A DNA stretch of 13,469 nt from Pseudomonadota bacterium (GTDB taxonomy: Bacteria; Pseudomonadota; Gammaproteobacteria; GCA-001735895). The number at the start of each line of letters is the position of its first letter. The stretch's first letter is position 1. This document shows, piece after piece, positions 1 to 7,022 of this stretch. The position numbers were made by a program, and so were the translations under genes. The stretch spans positions 1 to 13,469 of the forward strand of contig JACZQS010000018.1 of NCBI GenBank assembly GCA_022545625.1, written 5' to 3'. The notes below the pieces were generated by a model. That model saw only the letters and a program-made list of their open reading frames with translations. It was not told the DNA's origin and made no database searches.

Positions 1-238
1 AATGTGTGTATGGCTGGAAGAATCGAAAGATAAAGGTCTGTTCATGCCGCACGATGTGACAGTCGGCACCGAAATGGCAAGAATCGTCACCGGTGGCGAT
101 GTCGATCCCGGCACGGTTCAAAGCGAACAGGATTTTTACGATGCGGAGAGACGTTCGTTTCTAAGCCTGGTAGCAACTGAAGCGACCCGGGCCAGGATCG
201 ATTCGATGCTGGATAACGGCTCACCAATCCGAAATTAA
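1..238 (+). CDS. 3-hydroxyacyl-CoA dehydrogenase/enoyl-CoA hydratase, FadN type (C-terminal fragment)
   Basis: Only the last ~78 residues are present; the gene begins upstream of the window and its frame is already open at base 2, so the ATG there is internal rather than a start. The tail (GTEMARIVTGGDVDPG, SEQDFYDAERRSFLSL, and a final RID-ML-x-G-x-P-IRN) resembles the C-terminal signature of FadN/FadJ-like bifunctional beta-oxidation enzymes, where a V/LTGGD segment is followed by a (S)EQD-LE/AER-FL-L helix and a closing ML-x-G-K-P-LRN. Those enzymes hydrate 2-enoyl-CoA and oxidise 3-hydroxyacyl-CoA with NAD+. The catalytic domains lie outside the window, so the call rests on the tail alone. 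An acyl-CoA ligase starts 47 bases downstream on the same strand, consistent with a shared fatty-acid degradation operon. Confidence 0.7.
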   Translation, partial: MCVWLEESKDKGLFMPHDVTVGTEMARIVTGGDVDPGTVQSEQDFYDAERRSFLSLVATEATRARIDSMLDNGSPIRN

Positions 239-285
239 ATAAGCACCTATGACTAGTTGACTAGAATTCTGATAGGAGAGATGTA

Positions 286-1917
286 ATGACAGTCGAATAC
301 GACCAGCTGCCGGTAAATCCGGCTAATTTTGTCGCGCTGACACCCCTGTCGTTTCTGCAGCGGAGTGCCGATATTTATCCGCTACGCGAAGCCTTGATCT
401 ATAACCAGCGACGCTACACCTGGTCACAGCTTCGCTCACGATGTAGCCGTATCGCCTCCAGCCTGGTTGCCCGGGGCATCGGTAAGAACGACACCGTTTC
501 TATCTTAGCCTTTAATACTCCAGAATTGTTTGAAAGCCATTTCTCGATACCGATGGCGGGCGCAGTGCTCAACGCGATCAACACCCGTCTTGATGCGGCT
601 ACCGTTGCCTACATTATCGACCATGCCGAATCGAGACTTTTCATCGTCGACCGCCAGCTCTGGCCGGTGCTCCGGGAAGCGCTTGAATCCACCGAACTCA
701 AGCCCGAAATTGTCATCATCGATGACGTCGATGCAACCGAAAAACCCCCTTTGCCCGATGAGCTTGAGTACAGTTTATACGAAGATCTGGTCGACCGGGG
801 TGACGATACTTTTAGCTGGCGCCCACCCGACGATGAGTGGCAGGCCTTGTCACTCAACTACACATCGGGTACCACCGGCCAGCCGAAGGGTGTGGTTTAC
901 CATCATCGTGGCTCTTACCTGATGACCATGGGTACTATCGTGTCCTGGTCCCTGCCCCAGCATCCACGGTATCTCTACACGGTTCCGATGTTTCATTGCA
1001 ATGGCTGGGGTCACGCCTGGACCATGGCCGCGGTTGCAGGCACGGTGGTTTGCATGCGTGCCTTCAGTCCGAAATTGTTATTCGACCTGGTCGAAAAACA
1101 TGAAATTACCCATTTCGGTGGCGCGCCGGTCATTCTTAACATGCTCGCAAATGCCCCGGCTTCCGAGCAAAAACACTTCGACCGGACTATCAAGGTGATG
1201 ACCGCCGGCGCTCCCCCACCCGCCCGGGTACTCGAAAGCATGACCCAGTTCGGCTTCGAAGTCATGCACGTTTATGGACTGACAGAAAGCTACGGCCACA
1301 TATTACAATCCGCCCCGCAGGATGCCTGGTACCGGGAAAGCCCCGAGCGGCAGGCAGAGTTAACAGCGCGTCAGGGAGTTCGTTTCGCGATGACCGAAGC
1401 GGTCGACGTGATCAACCCTGAGACCGGCGCATCGGTACCCTGGGACGCAGAGACGATGGGCGAAATTGTCATCCGTGGCAATACCACGATGAAAGGATAT
1501 TTGAAAGATGTGGAAGCCACCGCAAAAGCATTCAGGCAAGGCTGGTTTCTCAGCGGCGATCTTGCGGTAATCCACGACGACGGTTATATCCAGATCAAGG
1601 ACCGTGCCAAGGATATTATCATTTCCGGCGGTGAAAATATTTCCTCGGTAGAGATCGAAGGCGTGCTGTACAAGCACCCATCGGTCGGCGAAGCAGCGGT
1701 GGTTGCAATGCCCGACGAGAAATGGGGCGAAGTGCCCTGTGCGTTCGTCGAACTCAAATCCGATGCACAGGCCAGCGAACATGAGTTAATCAATTTCTGC
1801 GCGGAAAACATGGCACGCTTCAAGCGGCCGAAGAAAGTTGTTTTCGGTGAACTGCCAAAAACGGCGACCGGCAAGATACAGAAAACCCTGTTACGCGAGA
1901 AAGCAAGGGCGATTTAG
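286..1917 (+). CDS. Acyl-CoA ligase (AMP-forming, ANL superfamily)
   Basis: This 543-residue protein is full length for an AMP-forming acyl-CoA synthetase, which activates a carboxylic acid with ATP to an acyl-adenylate and transfers it to CoA in the cytoplasm. All core ANL motifs are visible: the phosphate-binding loop YTSGTTGQPKG (192-202), YGLTES (330-335), SGDL (423-426), the hinge IKDRAKDIIISGGENIS (from 437) and the C-terminal catalytic lysine in PKTATGKIQK (K530). The segment GVVYHHRGSYL after the P-loop is typical of the medium-chain/AlkK- and DmdB-like branch found in proteobacteria. The exact acyl substrate cannot be read from sequence; 3-methylthiopropionate (DmdB) is one possibility and medium-chain fatty acid another. 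The start is fixed by a good ribosome-binding site, AGGAGAG at 274-280. The upstream neighbour is a beta-oxidation enzyme, supporting a catabolic role. Confidence 0.9.
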   Translation: MTVEYDQLPVNPANFVALTPLSFLQRSADIYPLREALIYNQRRYTWSQLRSRCSRIASSLVARGIGKNDTVSILAFNTPELFESHFSIPMAGAVLNAINTRLDAATVAYIIDHAESRLFIVDRQLWPVLREALESTELKPEIVIIDDVDATEKPPLPDELEYSLYEDLVDRGDDTFSWRPPDDEWQALSLNYTSGTTGQPKGVVYHHRGSYLMTMGTIVSWSLPQHPRYLYTVPMFHCNGWGHAWTMAAVAGTVVCMRAFSPKLLFDLVEKHEITHFGGAPVILNMLANAPASEQKHFDRTIKVMTAGAPPPARVLESMTQFGFEVMHVYGLTESYGHILQSAPQDAWYRESPERQAELTARQGVRFAMTEAVDVINPETGASVPWDAETMGEIVIRGNTTMKGYLKDVEATAKAFRQGWFLSGDLAVIHDDGYIQIKDRAKDIIISGGENISSVEIEGVLYKHPSVGEAAVVAMPDEKWGEVPCAFVELKSDAQASEHELINFCAENMARFKRPKKVVFGELPKTATGKIQKTLLREKARAI

Positions 1918-1980
1918 CCGCGGTCGATAATGACGCTTAGCGGCGGCATCGAACTCGAATTCAAGCTTGTACAGACCAGC

Positions 1981-2009
1981 TTATCAGAGCAGCTTAATTG
2001 GTTTATAAT
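1981..2009 (+). promoter_or_regulatory. Sigma70-type promoter driving the FMN riboswitch and ribH
   Basis: A perfect -10 hexamer TATAAT lies at 2004-2009, with TTATCA at 1981-1986 as a 4/6 match to the -35 consensus and an optimal 17-base spacer. Transcription would start near 2016, about 30 bases before the 5' arm of the riboswitch, as expected for a leader RNA. Predicted by eye only. Confidence 0.65.
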
Positions 2010-2044
2010 AGTCGCCGACTAGCTGCTCCACAGGCACTAGTCAC

Positions 2045-2192
2045 GTTCTCGGGGCGGGGTGCAATTCCCCACCGGCGGTCAGTGAAATGATTATCTTCAC
2101 CAGCCCGCGAGCGCTTTTGGTCGCACGATCAAAAGGTCAGCAGATTCGGTGAGAATCCGAAGCCGACGGTTACAGTCCGGATGATAGAGAAC
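2045..2192 (+). promoter_or_regulatory. FMN riboswitch (RFN element) aptamer
   Basis: The conserved RFN blocks occur in order: GGGGCGGGGTGCAATTCCCC (2051-2070), ACCGGCGGT (2071-2079), AGCCCGCGAGC (2102-2112), GGTCAGCAGATTCGGTGAG (2135-2153), AATCCGAAGCCGACGGTTAC (2154-2173) and AGTCCGGATGATAGAGA (2174-2190). The basal helix P1 closes with GTTCTC (2045-2050) pairing to GAGAAC (2187-2192). The aptamer binds flavin mononucleotide and normally lowers expression of riboflavin synthesis or uptake genes when FMN is plentiful. The next gene is a lumazine synthase, a classic target. About 100 bases of expression platform (2193-2295) separate the aptamer from the chosen start. Confidence 0.95.
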
Positions 2193-2295
2193 GGGAAGTA
2201 AAATGCTGTGCGCTGCAGGAGTCGAACAGACTCCCGATCTGCGAATAGTGTGTCCCGTCGCCCTGATCCCGGTATCTATTTATAGAGGTGTAACC
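2193..2295 (+). promoter_or_regulatory. Expression platform of the FMN riboswitch (5' leader of ribH)
   Basis: The stretch holds a hairpin GGAGTC (2218-2223), loop GAACA, GACTCC (2229-2234), with possible outer pairing of CGC 2211-2213 to GCG 2241-2243. No U-run follows it, so a simple intrinsic terminator is not evident and control at translation initiation or by Rho is more likely. The ribH Shine-Dalgarno GAGGTG is at 2285-2290. A second in-frame ATG at 2203 is preceded by GGGAAG (2193-2198), directly abutting the P1 helix, so an alternative start is possible. The mechanism is not resolved by eye. Confidence 0.5.
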
Positions 2296-2823
2296 ATGGA
2301 TCAGATTCAGGCAATAACCCAGGATAGTAAAATCGATCGCGATAAGTTTGCGTTGTTGAATAGCGGCAAACGAATCGCATTTATACAATCCACCTGGCAT
2401 AGCAAAATTGTCGACCAGTCGCGAAAATCGTTTATCAATCAATGTACATTACTCGGAATTGCCGAAAACCAGATAGATTTTTTTCGGGTGCCGGGTAGCC
2501 TGGAAATTCCATTGCAGGCAAAAATGCTTGCCAAGACAGGCCAATACGCAATCATTGTAGCAGCGGGCCTGATCGTCGATGGTGGTATTTATCGCCACGA
2601 CTTTGTTTCCAGCTCGGTACTCGACGCATTAATGAGCTTGCAGCTTGAACTGGAAATACCGATATTGTCACTGGTACTGACGCCCCAGCATTTTGATCAA
2701 GGCGGAACCGACGAGAAATTCTTTTTCGAACACTTCAAGATCAAGGGCGTGGAGGCGGCCAATGCCTGCGCGATGACGTTAAAAAACTTGCAACCCCTGG
2801 TATTGGCAAAACAATCAGGTTGA
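2296..2823 (+). CDS. ribH: 6,7-dimethyl-8-ribityllumazine synthase, type II (RibH2-like)
   Basis: RibH condenses 5-amino-6-ribitylaminouracil with 3,4-dihydroxy-2-butanone 4-phosphate to give 6,7-dimethyl-8-ribityllumazine, the penultimate step of riboflavin synthesis. The 175-residue protein shows the family landmarks: IAFIQSTWH (27-35) with the substrate-stacking aromatic, VPGSLEIP (65-72), and GGIYRHDF (96-103) holding the histidine (H101) at the position of the catalytic His. The GGIYRHxFV version and the FFFEHFKIKGVEAA tail match the type-II, decameric RibH2 proteins of Rhizobiales such as Brucella better than the common icosahedral RibH1. I chose the ATG at 2296 because GAGGTG (2285-2290) sits at good spacing and the protein then starts at the usual family length; the same frame is open back to an ATG at 2203. 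The gene stands alone behind an FMN riboswitch, without other rib genes, suggesting an extra flavin-tuned copy besides a housekeeping ribH elsewhere. Confidence 0.92.
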   Translation: MDQIQAITQDSKIDRDKFALLNSGKRIAFIQSTWHSKIVDQSRKSFINQCTLLGIAENQIDFFRVPGSLEIPLQAKMLAKTGQYAIIVAAGLIVDGGIYRHDFVSSSVLDALMSLQLELEIPILSLVLTPQHFDQGGTDEKFFFEHFKIKGVEAANACAMTLKNLQPLVLAKQSG

Positions 2824-2857
2824 TCAGGGACTGCCAGGCATCATTTATGGCCAGTAG

Positions 2858-2887
2858 TTGATTGTGAACCGACCTGAGCCATATAAT
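2858..2887 (+). promoter_or_regulatory. Sigma70-type promoter of the DUF1445-pxpABC-DUF4392 operon
   Basis: TTGATT at 2858-2863 (4/6 to the -35 consensus) and a perfect TATAAT at 2882-2887 are separated by 18 bases. The predicted start near 2894 leaves a leader of about 33 bases before the first gene at 2927. No second promoter of this quality was noticed further along the operon. Predicted by eye only. Confidence 0.65.
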
Positions 2888-2926
2888 AATTACATCACCT
2901 TTGACCAAACAGCCGTACGGTAGATC

Positions 2927-3715
2927 ATGAATCAGGACATTTCGCCCCTTGAACTTCGTAAGCAAATTCGTAGCGGAGCCTTTAGCGGTAATACCTCCGG
3001 TTATTCGAAAGGTTATGTGCAGGGCAATTTATGCATATTGCCGGCGGACTGGGCGAATGATTTTCTCCAATTTTGCCAGGCAAATCCCAAACCCTGTCCG
3101 CTGATCGGGCTTGCAACAAACCCCGGTGACTTCAACATCGCTAAACTTGGCAAGGATCTTGATATTCGAACCGATGTTCCAAAATACAAGATTTTTGAGA
3201 ATGGTGAGCTGCACGAAGAGGTCACCGATATCAGCAGTTACTGGCGCGACGACCTGGTGACCTTTGTACTCGGTTGCTCGTTTTCATTCGAAGAGGCACT
3301 GATTGCCGATGGTCTTGAAATTCGAAATATTTCCGAGGGCGTCAACGTACCGATGTATCGCACCAGTATCGACTGCGCAAGTGCCGGGCGATTCAAAAGC
3401 AAGATGGTGGTCAGTATGCGGCCGATGGTTGCGGTCGATGCGATTCGCGCAATCCAGATATGTACCCGCTTCCCGGCGGTGCACGGTGCACCGATCCACT
3501 TCGGCGACCCGGAACTGATTGGTATTCGCGATATCAACAATCCCGAGTTTGGCGACGCGGTAACCATCAGGGAAAACGAGGTGCCAGTATTCTGGGCCTG
3601 TGGTGTCACCCCACAGGTTGCTGTAGAACAGGCGAAACCACCCTTTTGCATTACCCATTCTCCAGGCTGTATGCTGGTAACCGATATGCCCAACAGCCAT
3701 CTGGCGGTGATGTAG
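2927..3715 (+). CDS. DUF1445 family protein (YcsI-like putative hydro-lyase / D-glutamate cyclase N-domain)
   Basis: This 262-residue protein matches DUF1445 (PF07286) along its length: the opening RKQIRSG (11-17) and GYVQGNLCILPADWANDF (29-46), NPKPCPLI (53-60), TDVPKYKIF (82-90), the FVLGCSFSFEEAL block (113-125), NVPMYRT (140-146), HGAPIHFGDPELIGI (186-200), VFWACGVTPQ (221-230) and THSPGCMLVTDMPN (243-256). The family is often labelled putative hydro-lyase; in animals it forms the first domain of mitochondrial D-glutamate cyclase (DGLUCY), which converts D-glutamate to 5-oxo-D-proline. In Bacillus subtilis the homologue ycsI also sits with the 5-oxoprolinase genes. Here it heads the operon, 14 bases before pxpA, and the second DGLUCY domain is the fifth gene. 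The Shine-Dalgarno is weak (CGGTAG before the ATG). The exact reaction of the bacterial single-domain form is not established. Confidence 0.9.
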   Translation: MNQDISPLELRKQIRSGAFSGNTSGYSKGYVQGNLCILPADWANDFLQFCQANPKPCPLIGLATNPGDFNIAKLGKDLDIRTDVPKYKIFENGELHEEVTDISSYWRDDLVTFVLGCSFSFEEALIADGLEIRNISEGVNVPMYRTSIDCASAGRFKSKMVVSMRPMVAVDAIRAIQICTRFPAVHGAPIHFGDPELIGIRDINNPEFGDAVTIRENEVPVFWACGVTPQVAVEQAKPPFCITHSPGCMLVTDMPNSHLAVM

Positions 3716-3729
3716 GGGGAGGCCAATCG

Positions 3730-4461
3730 ATGTTGTTATTGAATTGTGATCTGGGCGAGAGTTACGGTTCCTGGAAAATGGGGCGCGACGAGGATGTCAT
3801 GCCACATATTGACCAGGCCAATATTGCCTGTGGTTTTCACGGTGGCGATCCGCTGGTGATGCAACAAACCCTGGCGCTGGCAAAGGCAAATAATGTGATG
3901 GTCGGTGCACATCCGGCCTACCCCGACCTGGTCGGGTTTGGACGGCGTTCGATGAATTGTTCGGCCGAGGAAATTAGCGCCTTGGTCAGCTACCAGGTTG
4001 CAGCGATCGATGGTATGGCTAAAAACCAGGGACTGGAGCTCGCTTACGTCAAACCACATGGTGCGCTCTATAACGACATGATGGCCAGCCAACCGGTACG
4101 TGCAGCCATCATGCAGGCCGTGGCAGACTATCATCGCCCACTTCGTTTGACCCTCCAGGCAACCCCGGAATCCGACCAGCACCGTGAAGAGGCCGATGCG
4201 CTTGGTATCGAACTCTGGTTTGAAGCCTTTGCCGATCGTTGTTACGACGACGACGGTAAACTGCTGGCCCGATCAAAACCAGGCGCAGTCCACACGCGAG
4301 AGAAAATGCTCGAACAGGTGCGGCAAATCTGCCAGCACGGCACGGTTACTTCGGTTAGCGGACACACGCTGATCCTGTCTCCCGATACCCTTTGCGTACA
4401 CGGCGACAACGAAGAGGGTGTCGCGGCTATTGTCGAAATTCGCAATATTATCAATCAATGA
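3730..4461 (+). CDS. pxpA: 5-oxoprolinase (ATP-hydrolysing) subunit A
   Basis: PxpA (LamB/YcsF family, PF03746) is one of three subunits of bacterial ATP-dependent 5-oxoprolinase, which opens 5-oxo-L-proline (pyroglutamate) to L-glutamate. The 243-residue length is normal. Family motifs are clear: LNCDLGESYG (4-13), ANIACGFHGGDP (30-41), VGAHPAYPDLVGFGRR (58-73), YVKPHGALYN (106-115), EAFADRCY (165-172) and VHGDN (223-227), rich in the His/Asp residues that line the metal-type TIM-like barrel. The start at 3730 is chosen because AGGGGGAGG (3714-3722) lies just ahead and the protein then begins with the family's usual MLLLNCDLGE; the frame is open further upstream but that part overlaps the DUF1445 gene. 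Its stop overlaps the pxpB start (ATGA), so translation is probably coupled. Confidence 0.96.
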   Translation: MLLLNCDLGESYGSWKMGRDEDVMPHIDQANIACGFHGGDPLVMQQTLALAKANNVMVGAHPAYPDLVGFGRRSMNCSAEEISALVSYQVAAIDGMAKNQGLELAYVKPHGALYNDMMASQPVRAAIMQAVADYHRPLRLTLQATPESDQHREEADALGIELWFEAFADRCYDDDGKLLARSKPGAVHTREKMLEQVRQICQHGTVTSVSGHTLILSPDTLCVHGDNEEGVAAIVEIRNIINQ

Positions 4462-5135
4462 GAGTAGAAATTGCCGGGCAAGACGCACTAATCGTCTATT
4501 TTGGCGAACAGGCCAGTGCAGCAGTCTCGGCCCATATCCAGCGCGCGGTAGTCGAGATCAATTCACAAATGGCGGATATCGTTGTCGACCTGGTGCCTTC
4601 TTATGCGTCGTTGCTGGTGATTTACGATATCGACCAGTGCGACCATTTTGAAGTCAGGAAGCGGTTGCGTGAAGCGCTCAGGGATCTCGATACAACAGAA
4701 GCAGTCGGCGGTGAGCTGGTGACCCTGCCGGTGTACTACAGTCTCGAATCGGGTCCCGATCTCGAGATTATCGCCGAACGCGGTAAGATCAGCGTCGATG
4801 ATGTGATCGAGATACATTTGGCGGGTGAGTACCGTGTCTACGCCATCGGTTTTGCACCGGGTTTCGCTTACCTGGGTGAGGTCGATGAACGCATCGCAGC
4901 GCCAAGGCTCGCGACACCCCGCCAAAAGGTACCGCGTGGGGCTGTCGCTATCGCGGATCGGCAAACAGCAGTCTATCCGGCCCAGTCGCCTGGCGGATGG
5001 AACCTGATCGGTCTGTGCCCGACGCGCATGTTCGATCCTGAACAACAACCTTCGATGCCGGTACAGGTTGGCGACCGAATTCGCTTCGAGTCGATCGAAC
5101 GTGACGAATATCTATCGCTGGGTGGAAACCTGTGA
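4458..5135 (+). CDS. pxpB: 5-oxoprolinase subunit B (KipI-like)
   Basis: PxpB (KipI/CT_C_D domain, PF02682) is a cyclophilin-like subunit that works with PxpC in 5-oxoproline ring opening. The 225-residue protein carries the diagnostic GFAPGFAYLG (131-140), the PR-LATPRQKVPRGAVAIA stretch (149-166), and QTAVYPAQSPGGWNLIG (169-185). The ATG at 4458 overlaps the TGA of pxpA at 4459-4461, and its own TGA overlaps the GTG of pxpC, giving a fully coupled A-B-C unit. B. subtilis KipI was first described as an inhibitor of the sporulation kinase KinA; in this context, with pxpA and pxpC adjacent, the metabolic role is the right reading. Confidence 0.95.
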   Translation: MRVEIAGQDALIVYFGEQASAAVSAHIQRAVVEINSQMADIVVDLVPSYASLLVIYDIDQCDHFEVRKRLREALRDLDTTEAVGGELVTLPVYYSLESGPDLEIIAERGKISVDDVIEIHLAGEYRVYAIGFAPGFAYLGEVDERIAAPRLATPRQKVPRGAVAIADRQTAVYPAQSPGGWNLIGLCPTRMFDPEQQPSMPVQVGDRIRFESIERDEYLSLGGNL

Positions 5136-6067
5136 CAGGTTTTATCGTCAAACAGCCCGGACTACTGACACTGATTCAGGATCTCGGTCGCTTTGGCGCG
5201 CACAACCTGGGACTCACCAACGGCGGCCCTCTGGATGTCCAGGCCTTTGCCTGGGCCAATCGACTGCTTGGAAATCCTGCTAATGCCAGCGCACTGGAAA
5301 TCAGTTTTGGTGGATTGTCCCTCGAGTCCGGGATCGACACGGCTATCGTGGTTACCGGCGCAGAATTACCGATCAAGGTCAATGGTGAAACCATAGCCGA
5401 GTGGCAAACCCATCCGGTCAAACCGGGTGATTTAATCGAGCTGGGCTACACAACCCGGGGCACTCGTGCTTATCTGGCGGTAGCCGGCGGCTTTGCCATA
5501 CCCGCCAGTTTTGGCAGCAGCGCCACTGTAGTCCGCGAAAAAATTGGTGGACTCAACGGGGATAAACTGCAGGAGAACGATCAGCTACCCTGCGCCTCGC
5601 AAACATTGCAACAGAATTACTATCTCGCGGACGATGACCGACCTCAATACGCCGAGCGAGCAATACTGCGCGTGGTACCTGGGTACCAGCAAAGTACATT
5701 TGACCCTGTCGAGCGGCATCGATTCTTTAGCTCGCAATACCGGGTGACGGATCGCAGCGACCGTATGGGCTTTCGACTTGAGGGCGAGGCGATAAAATCG
5801 GACATTAACAGCATGCTATCCGAGGGTATTTGCCATGGCGCTGTTCAGATACCTGCCGATGGCCAGCCGATTGTATTGATGAATGATCGCCAGACGATCG
5901 GCGGCTACCCTAAAATCGGCTCAGTCATCGCGCTCGATACCGCCAAACTGGCGCAACTCAACCCCGGCTCAACTATTAGTTTTGAACCGATCAGTGCGGA
6001 ATACGCACACAATTTACACTGGCTGGCGAAATCGCGATTTGACCGAACCCAGCCGCTGAAATGTTAA
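5132..6067 (+). CDS. pxpC: 5-oxoprolinase subunit C (KipA-like, carboxyltransferase-domain protein)
   Basis: PxpC (KipA, CT_A_B domain, PF02626) is the large partner of PxpB. Its 311 residues include the N-terminal PGLLTLIQDLGRFGAHNLG (9-27), GGPLD (31-35), the middle RMGFRLEG segment and the signature LMNDRQTIGGYPKIG (249-263). It starts with GTG at 5132 inside the pxpB stop (GTGA overlap), and no other in-frame start would give the canonical N-terminus. PxpB and PxpC also resemble the two halves of the allophanate hydrolase/urea carboxylase carboxyltransferase domain, but linkage to pxpA and DUF1445 makes 5-oxoprolinase by far the better call. Confidence 0.95.
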   Translation: MTGFIVKQPGLLTLIQDLGRFGAHNLGLTNGGPLDVQAFAWANRLLGNPANASALEISFGGLSLESGIDTAIVVTGAELPIKVNGETIAEWQTHPVKPGDLIELGYTTRGTRAYLAVAGGFAIPASFGSSATVVREKIGGLNGDKLQENDQLPCASQTLQQNYYLADDDRPQYAERAILRVVPGYQQSTFDPVERHRFFSSQYRVTDRSDRMGFRLEGEAIKSDINSMLSEGICHGAVQIPADGQPIVLMNDRQTIGGYPKIGSVIALDTAKLAQLNPGSTISFEPISAEYAHNLHWLAKSRFDRTQPLKC

Positions 6068-6092
6068 GAGTCAAGAGTTAGGGAAGATACCG

Positions 6093-6944
6093 ATGACCGA
6101 CCAAACTCCGGACCTGGCACTCAGTCTAAAAATTGAAGATATTCTGGTCGCACGCGATTTGCGTGGCATGAAGTCTGTCCAACCCTGTTTAGTGCCCGGG
6201 TATTGCATGCGCGCCGCACAAATCCTGCGAAAGTGTCGGGGTCATGTTTTGATTGGCACCGGGTTTCCGGTGGTAGAAACTTTCGAAACCGATGGCCCGG
6301 TAGGAACTATTGCACTTTACAACGCTCTCGAGAAACTGGGCGCCACCCCGGTAATCGTCTGTGGCAGACCCCTGTCGGAGGCCCTGGCGAGCAATTACCG
6401 GGTCCACGAAATTCGTGTAGGTGATCACGATCATCGTGAGCAGGAAGCAATCGAGGCGCTGGACAAATATGCACCCCAGGCCATTGTATCTATCGAACGC
6501 CCCGGACAGGCTGCCGATGGCAGCTATTACAATATGCGCGGTGAAAATATCAGCGCACGAACTGCCTGCTTCGATACTTTTATGAATTTAAGTCATTGTC
6601 CGACGATAGCGGTTGGCGACGGTGGCAACGAAATTGGCATGGGCAAGGTGATTCGAGCCATCAGGGATTTAAATATCGTACCTGCCGTTACAGGTTGCGA
6701 TGAACTCATTGTTTCCGATGTTTCCAACTGGGGTGCCTACGCTATTATTTCATTCCTCTCGGTCTGGCATGGTAGCGATTTGCTCGATGAGATTGATCCG
6801 CCAGGTATTCTGAAATATATCTCGGAACTCGGCGGTCTCGATGGGGTCACGCGTATTAATCGCTTAACCGAAGATGGCTTGTCGCCGAGCGAGGGCGAGT
6901 CTGTATTGCAGGAATTGCGTGAAGCTTGCGGGTTTGCTGGCTAA
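6093..6944 (+). CDS. DUF4392 family protein (D-glutamate cyclase-like C-terminal domain)
   Basis: The 283-residue protein matches DUF4392 (PF14336), named for the C-terminal half of animal D-glutamate cyclase. Recognisable blocks are LIGTGFPV (53-60) followed by ETDGPVGTIAL (65-75), VSIERPGQAADGSYYNMRG (132-150) and IAVGDGGNEIGMGKV (172-186), glycine-rich and acidic loops resembling a nucleotide- or metal-binding pocket. It follows pxpC by 25 bases with GGGAAG as ribosome-binding site, so it belongs to the same operon as DUF1445, the other DGLUCY half. The two proteins together would make a split cyclase feeding 5-oxoproline to PxpABC; alternatively DUF4392 may have its own activity on a related substrate. 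No signal peptide or membrane segment is seen, so it is cytoplasmic. The family call is strong; the reaction is inferred from the animal enzyme. Confidence 0.87.
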   Translation: MTDQTPDLALSLKIEDILVARDLRGMKSVQPCLVPGYCMRAAQILRKCRGHVLIGTGFPVVETFETDGPVGTIALYNALEKLGATPVIVCGRPLSEALASNYRVHEIRVGDHDHREQEAIEALDKYAPQAIVSIERPGQAADGSYYNMRGENISARTACFDTFMNLSHCPTIAVGDGGNEIGMGKVIRAIRDLNIVPAVTGCDELIVSDVSNWGAYAIISFLSVWHGSDLLDEIDPPGILKYISELGGLDGVTRINRLTEDGLSPSEGESVLQELREACGFAG

Positions 6945-6978
6945 TTTTCTGAACCAACACTGTTTCTGCTAAACTTGC

Positions 6979-7008
6979 GGGTCGTTTTTCGATCTTCCGA
7001 CTTTTTTT
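6979..7008 (+). terminator. Weak terminator-like hairpin after the pxp operon
   Basis: GTCG at 6981-6984 can pair with either CGAT (6990-6993) or CGAC (6998-7001), and a run of seven T residues follows at 7002-7008. The stem is short and AT-flanked, so it may only attenuate, leaving the transaminase gene partly cotranscribed with the operon. No clear promoter for the transaminase is visible in the 78-base gap. Confidence 0.25.
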
Positions 7009-7022
7009 ACTGAGACCACACC

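Noticed and set aside
251..264. Tandem GACTAG copies between the first two genes
   Set aside because: Two six-base copies only; likely chance, and no mobile-element or operator context.
1917..1944. GCCGC ... GCGGC inverted repeat just after the acyl-CoA ligase stop
   Set aside because: The arms are 5 bases with a long AT-containing loop and no T-run follows, so it is not a convincing terminator.
2913..2920. CCGTACGG palindrome before the DUF1445 gene
   Set aside because: An isolated 8-base perfect palindrome in a leader is expected by chance and has no loop, so neither a hairpin nor a clear operator.
3238..3726. Long minus-strand open frames inside DUF1445, pxpA and other genes
   Set aside because: They are antisense shadows of well-recognised genes, with no recognisable protein family or ribosome-binding sites.
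3460..3729. In-frame upstream extension of pxpA to an ATG at 3460
   Set aside because: It overlaps the DUF1445 gene in another frame, has no family-like sequence, and the ATG at 3730 has a strong Shine-Dalgarno and the usual PxpA N-terminus.
5132..6067. PxpB/PxpC as allophanate hydrolase or urea carboxylase subunits
   Set aside because: The domains are related, but there is no amidase or biotin carboxylase gene here and pxpA is directly coupled upstream.
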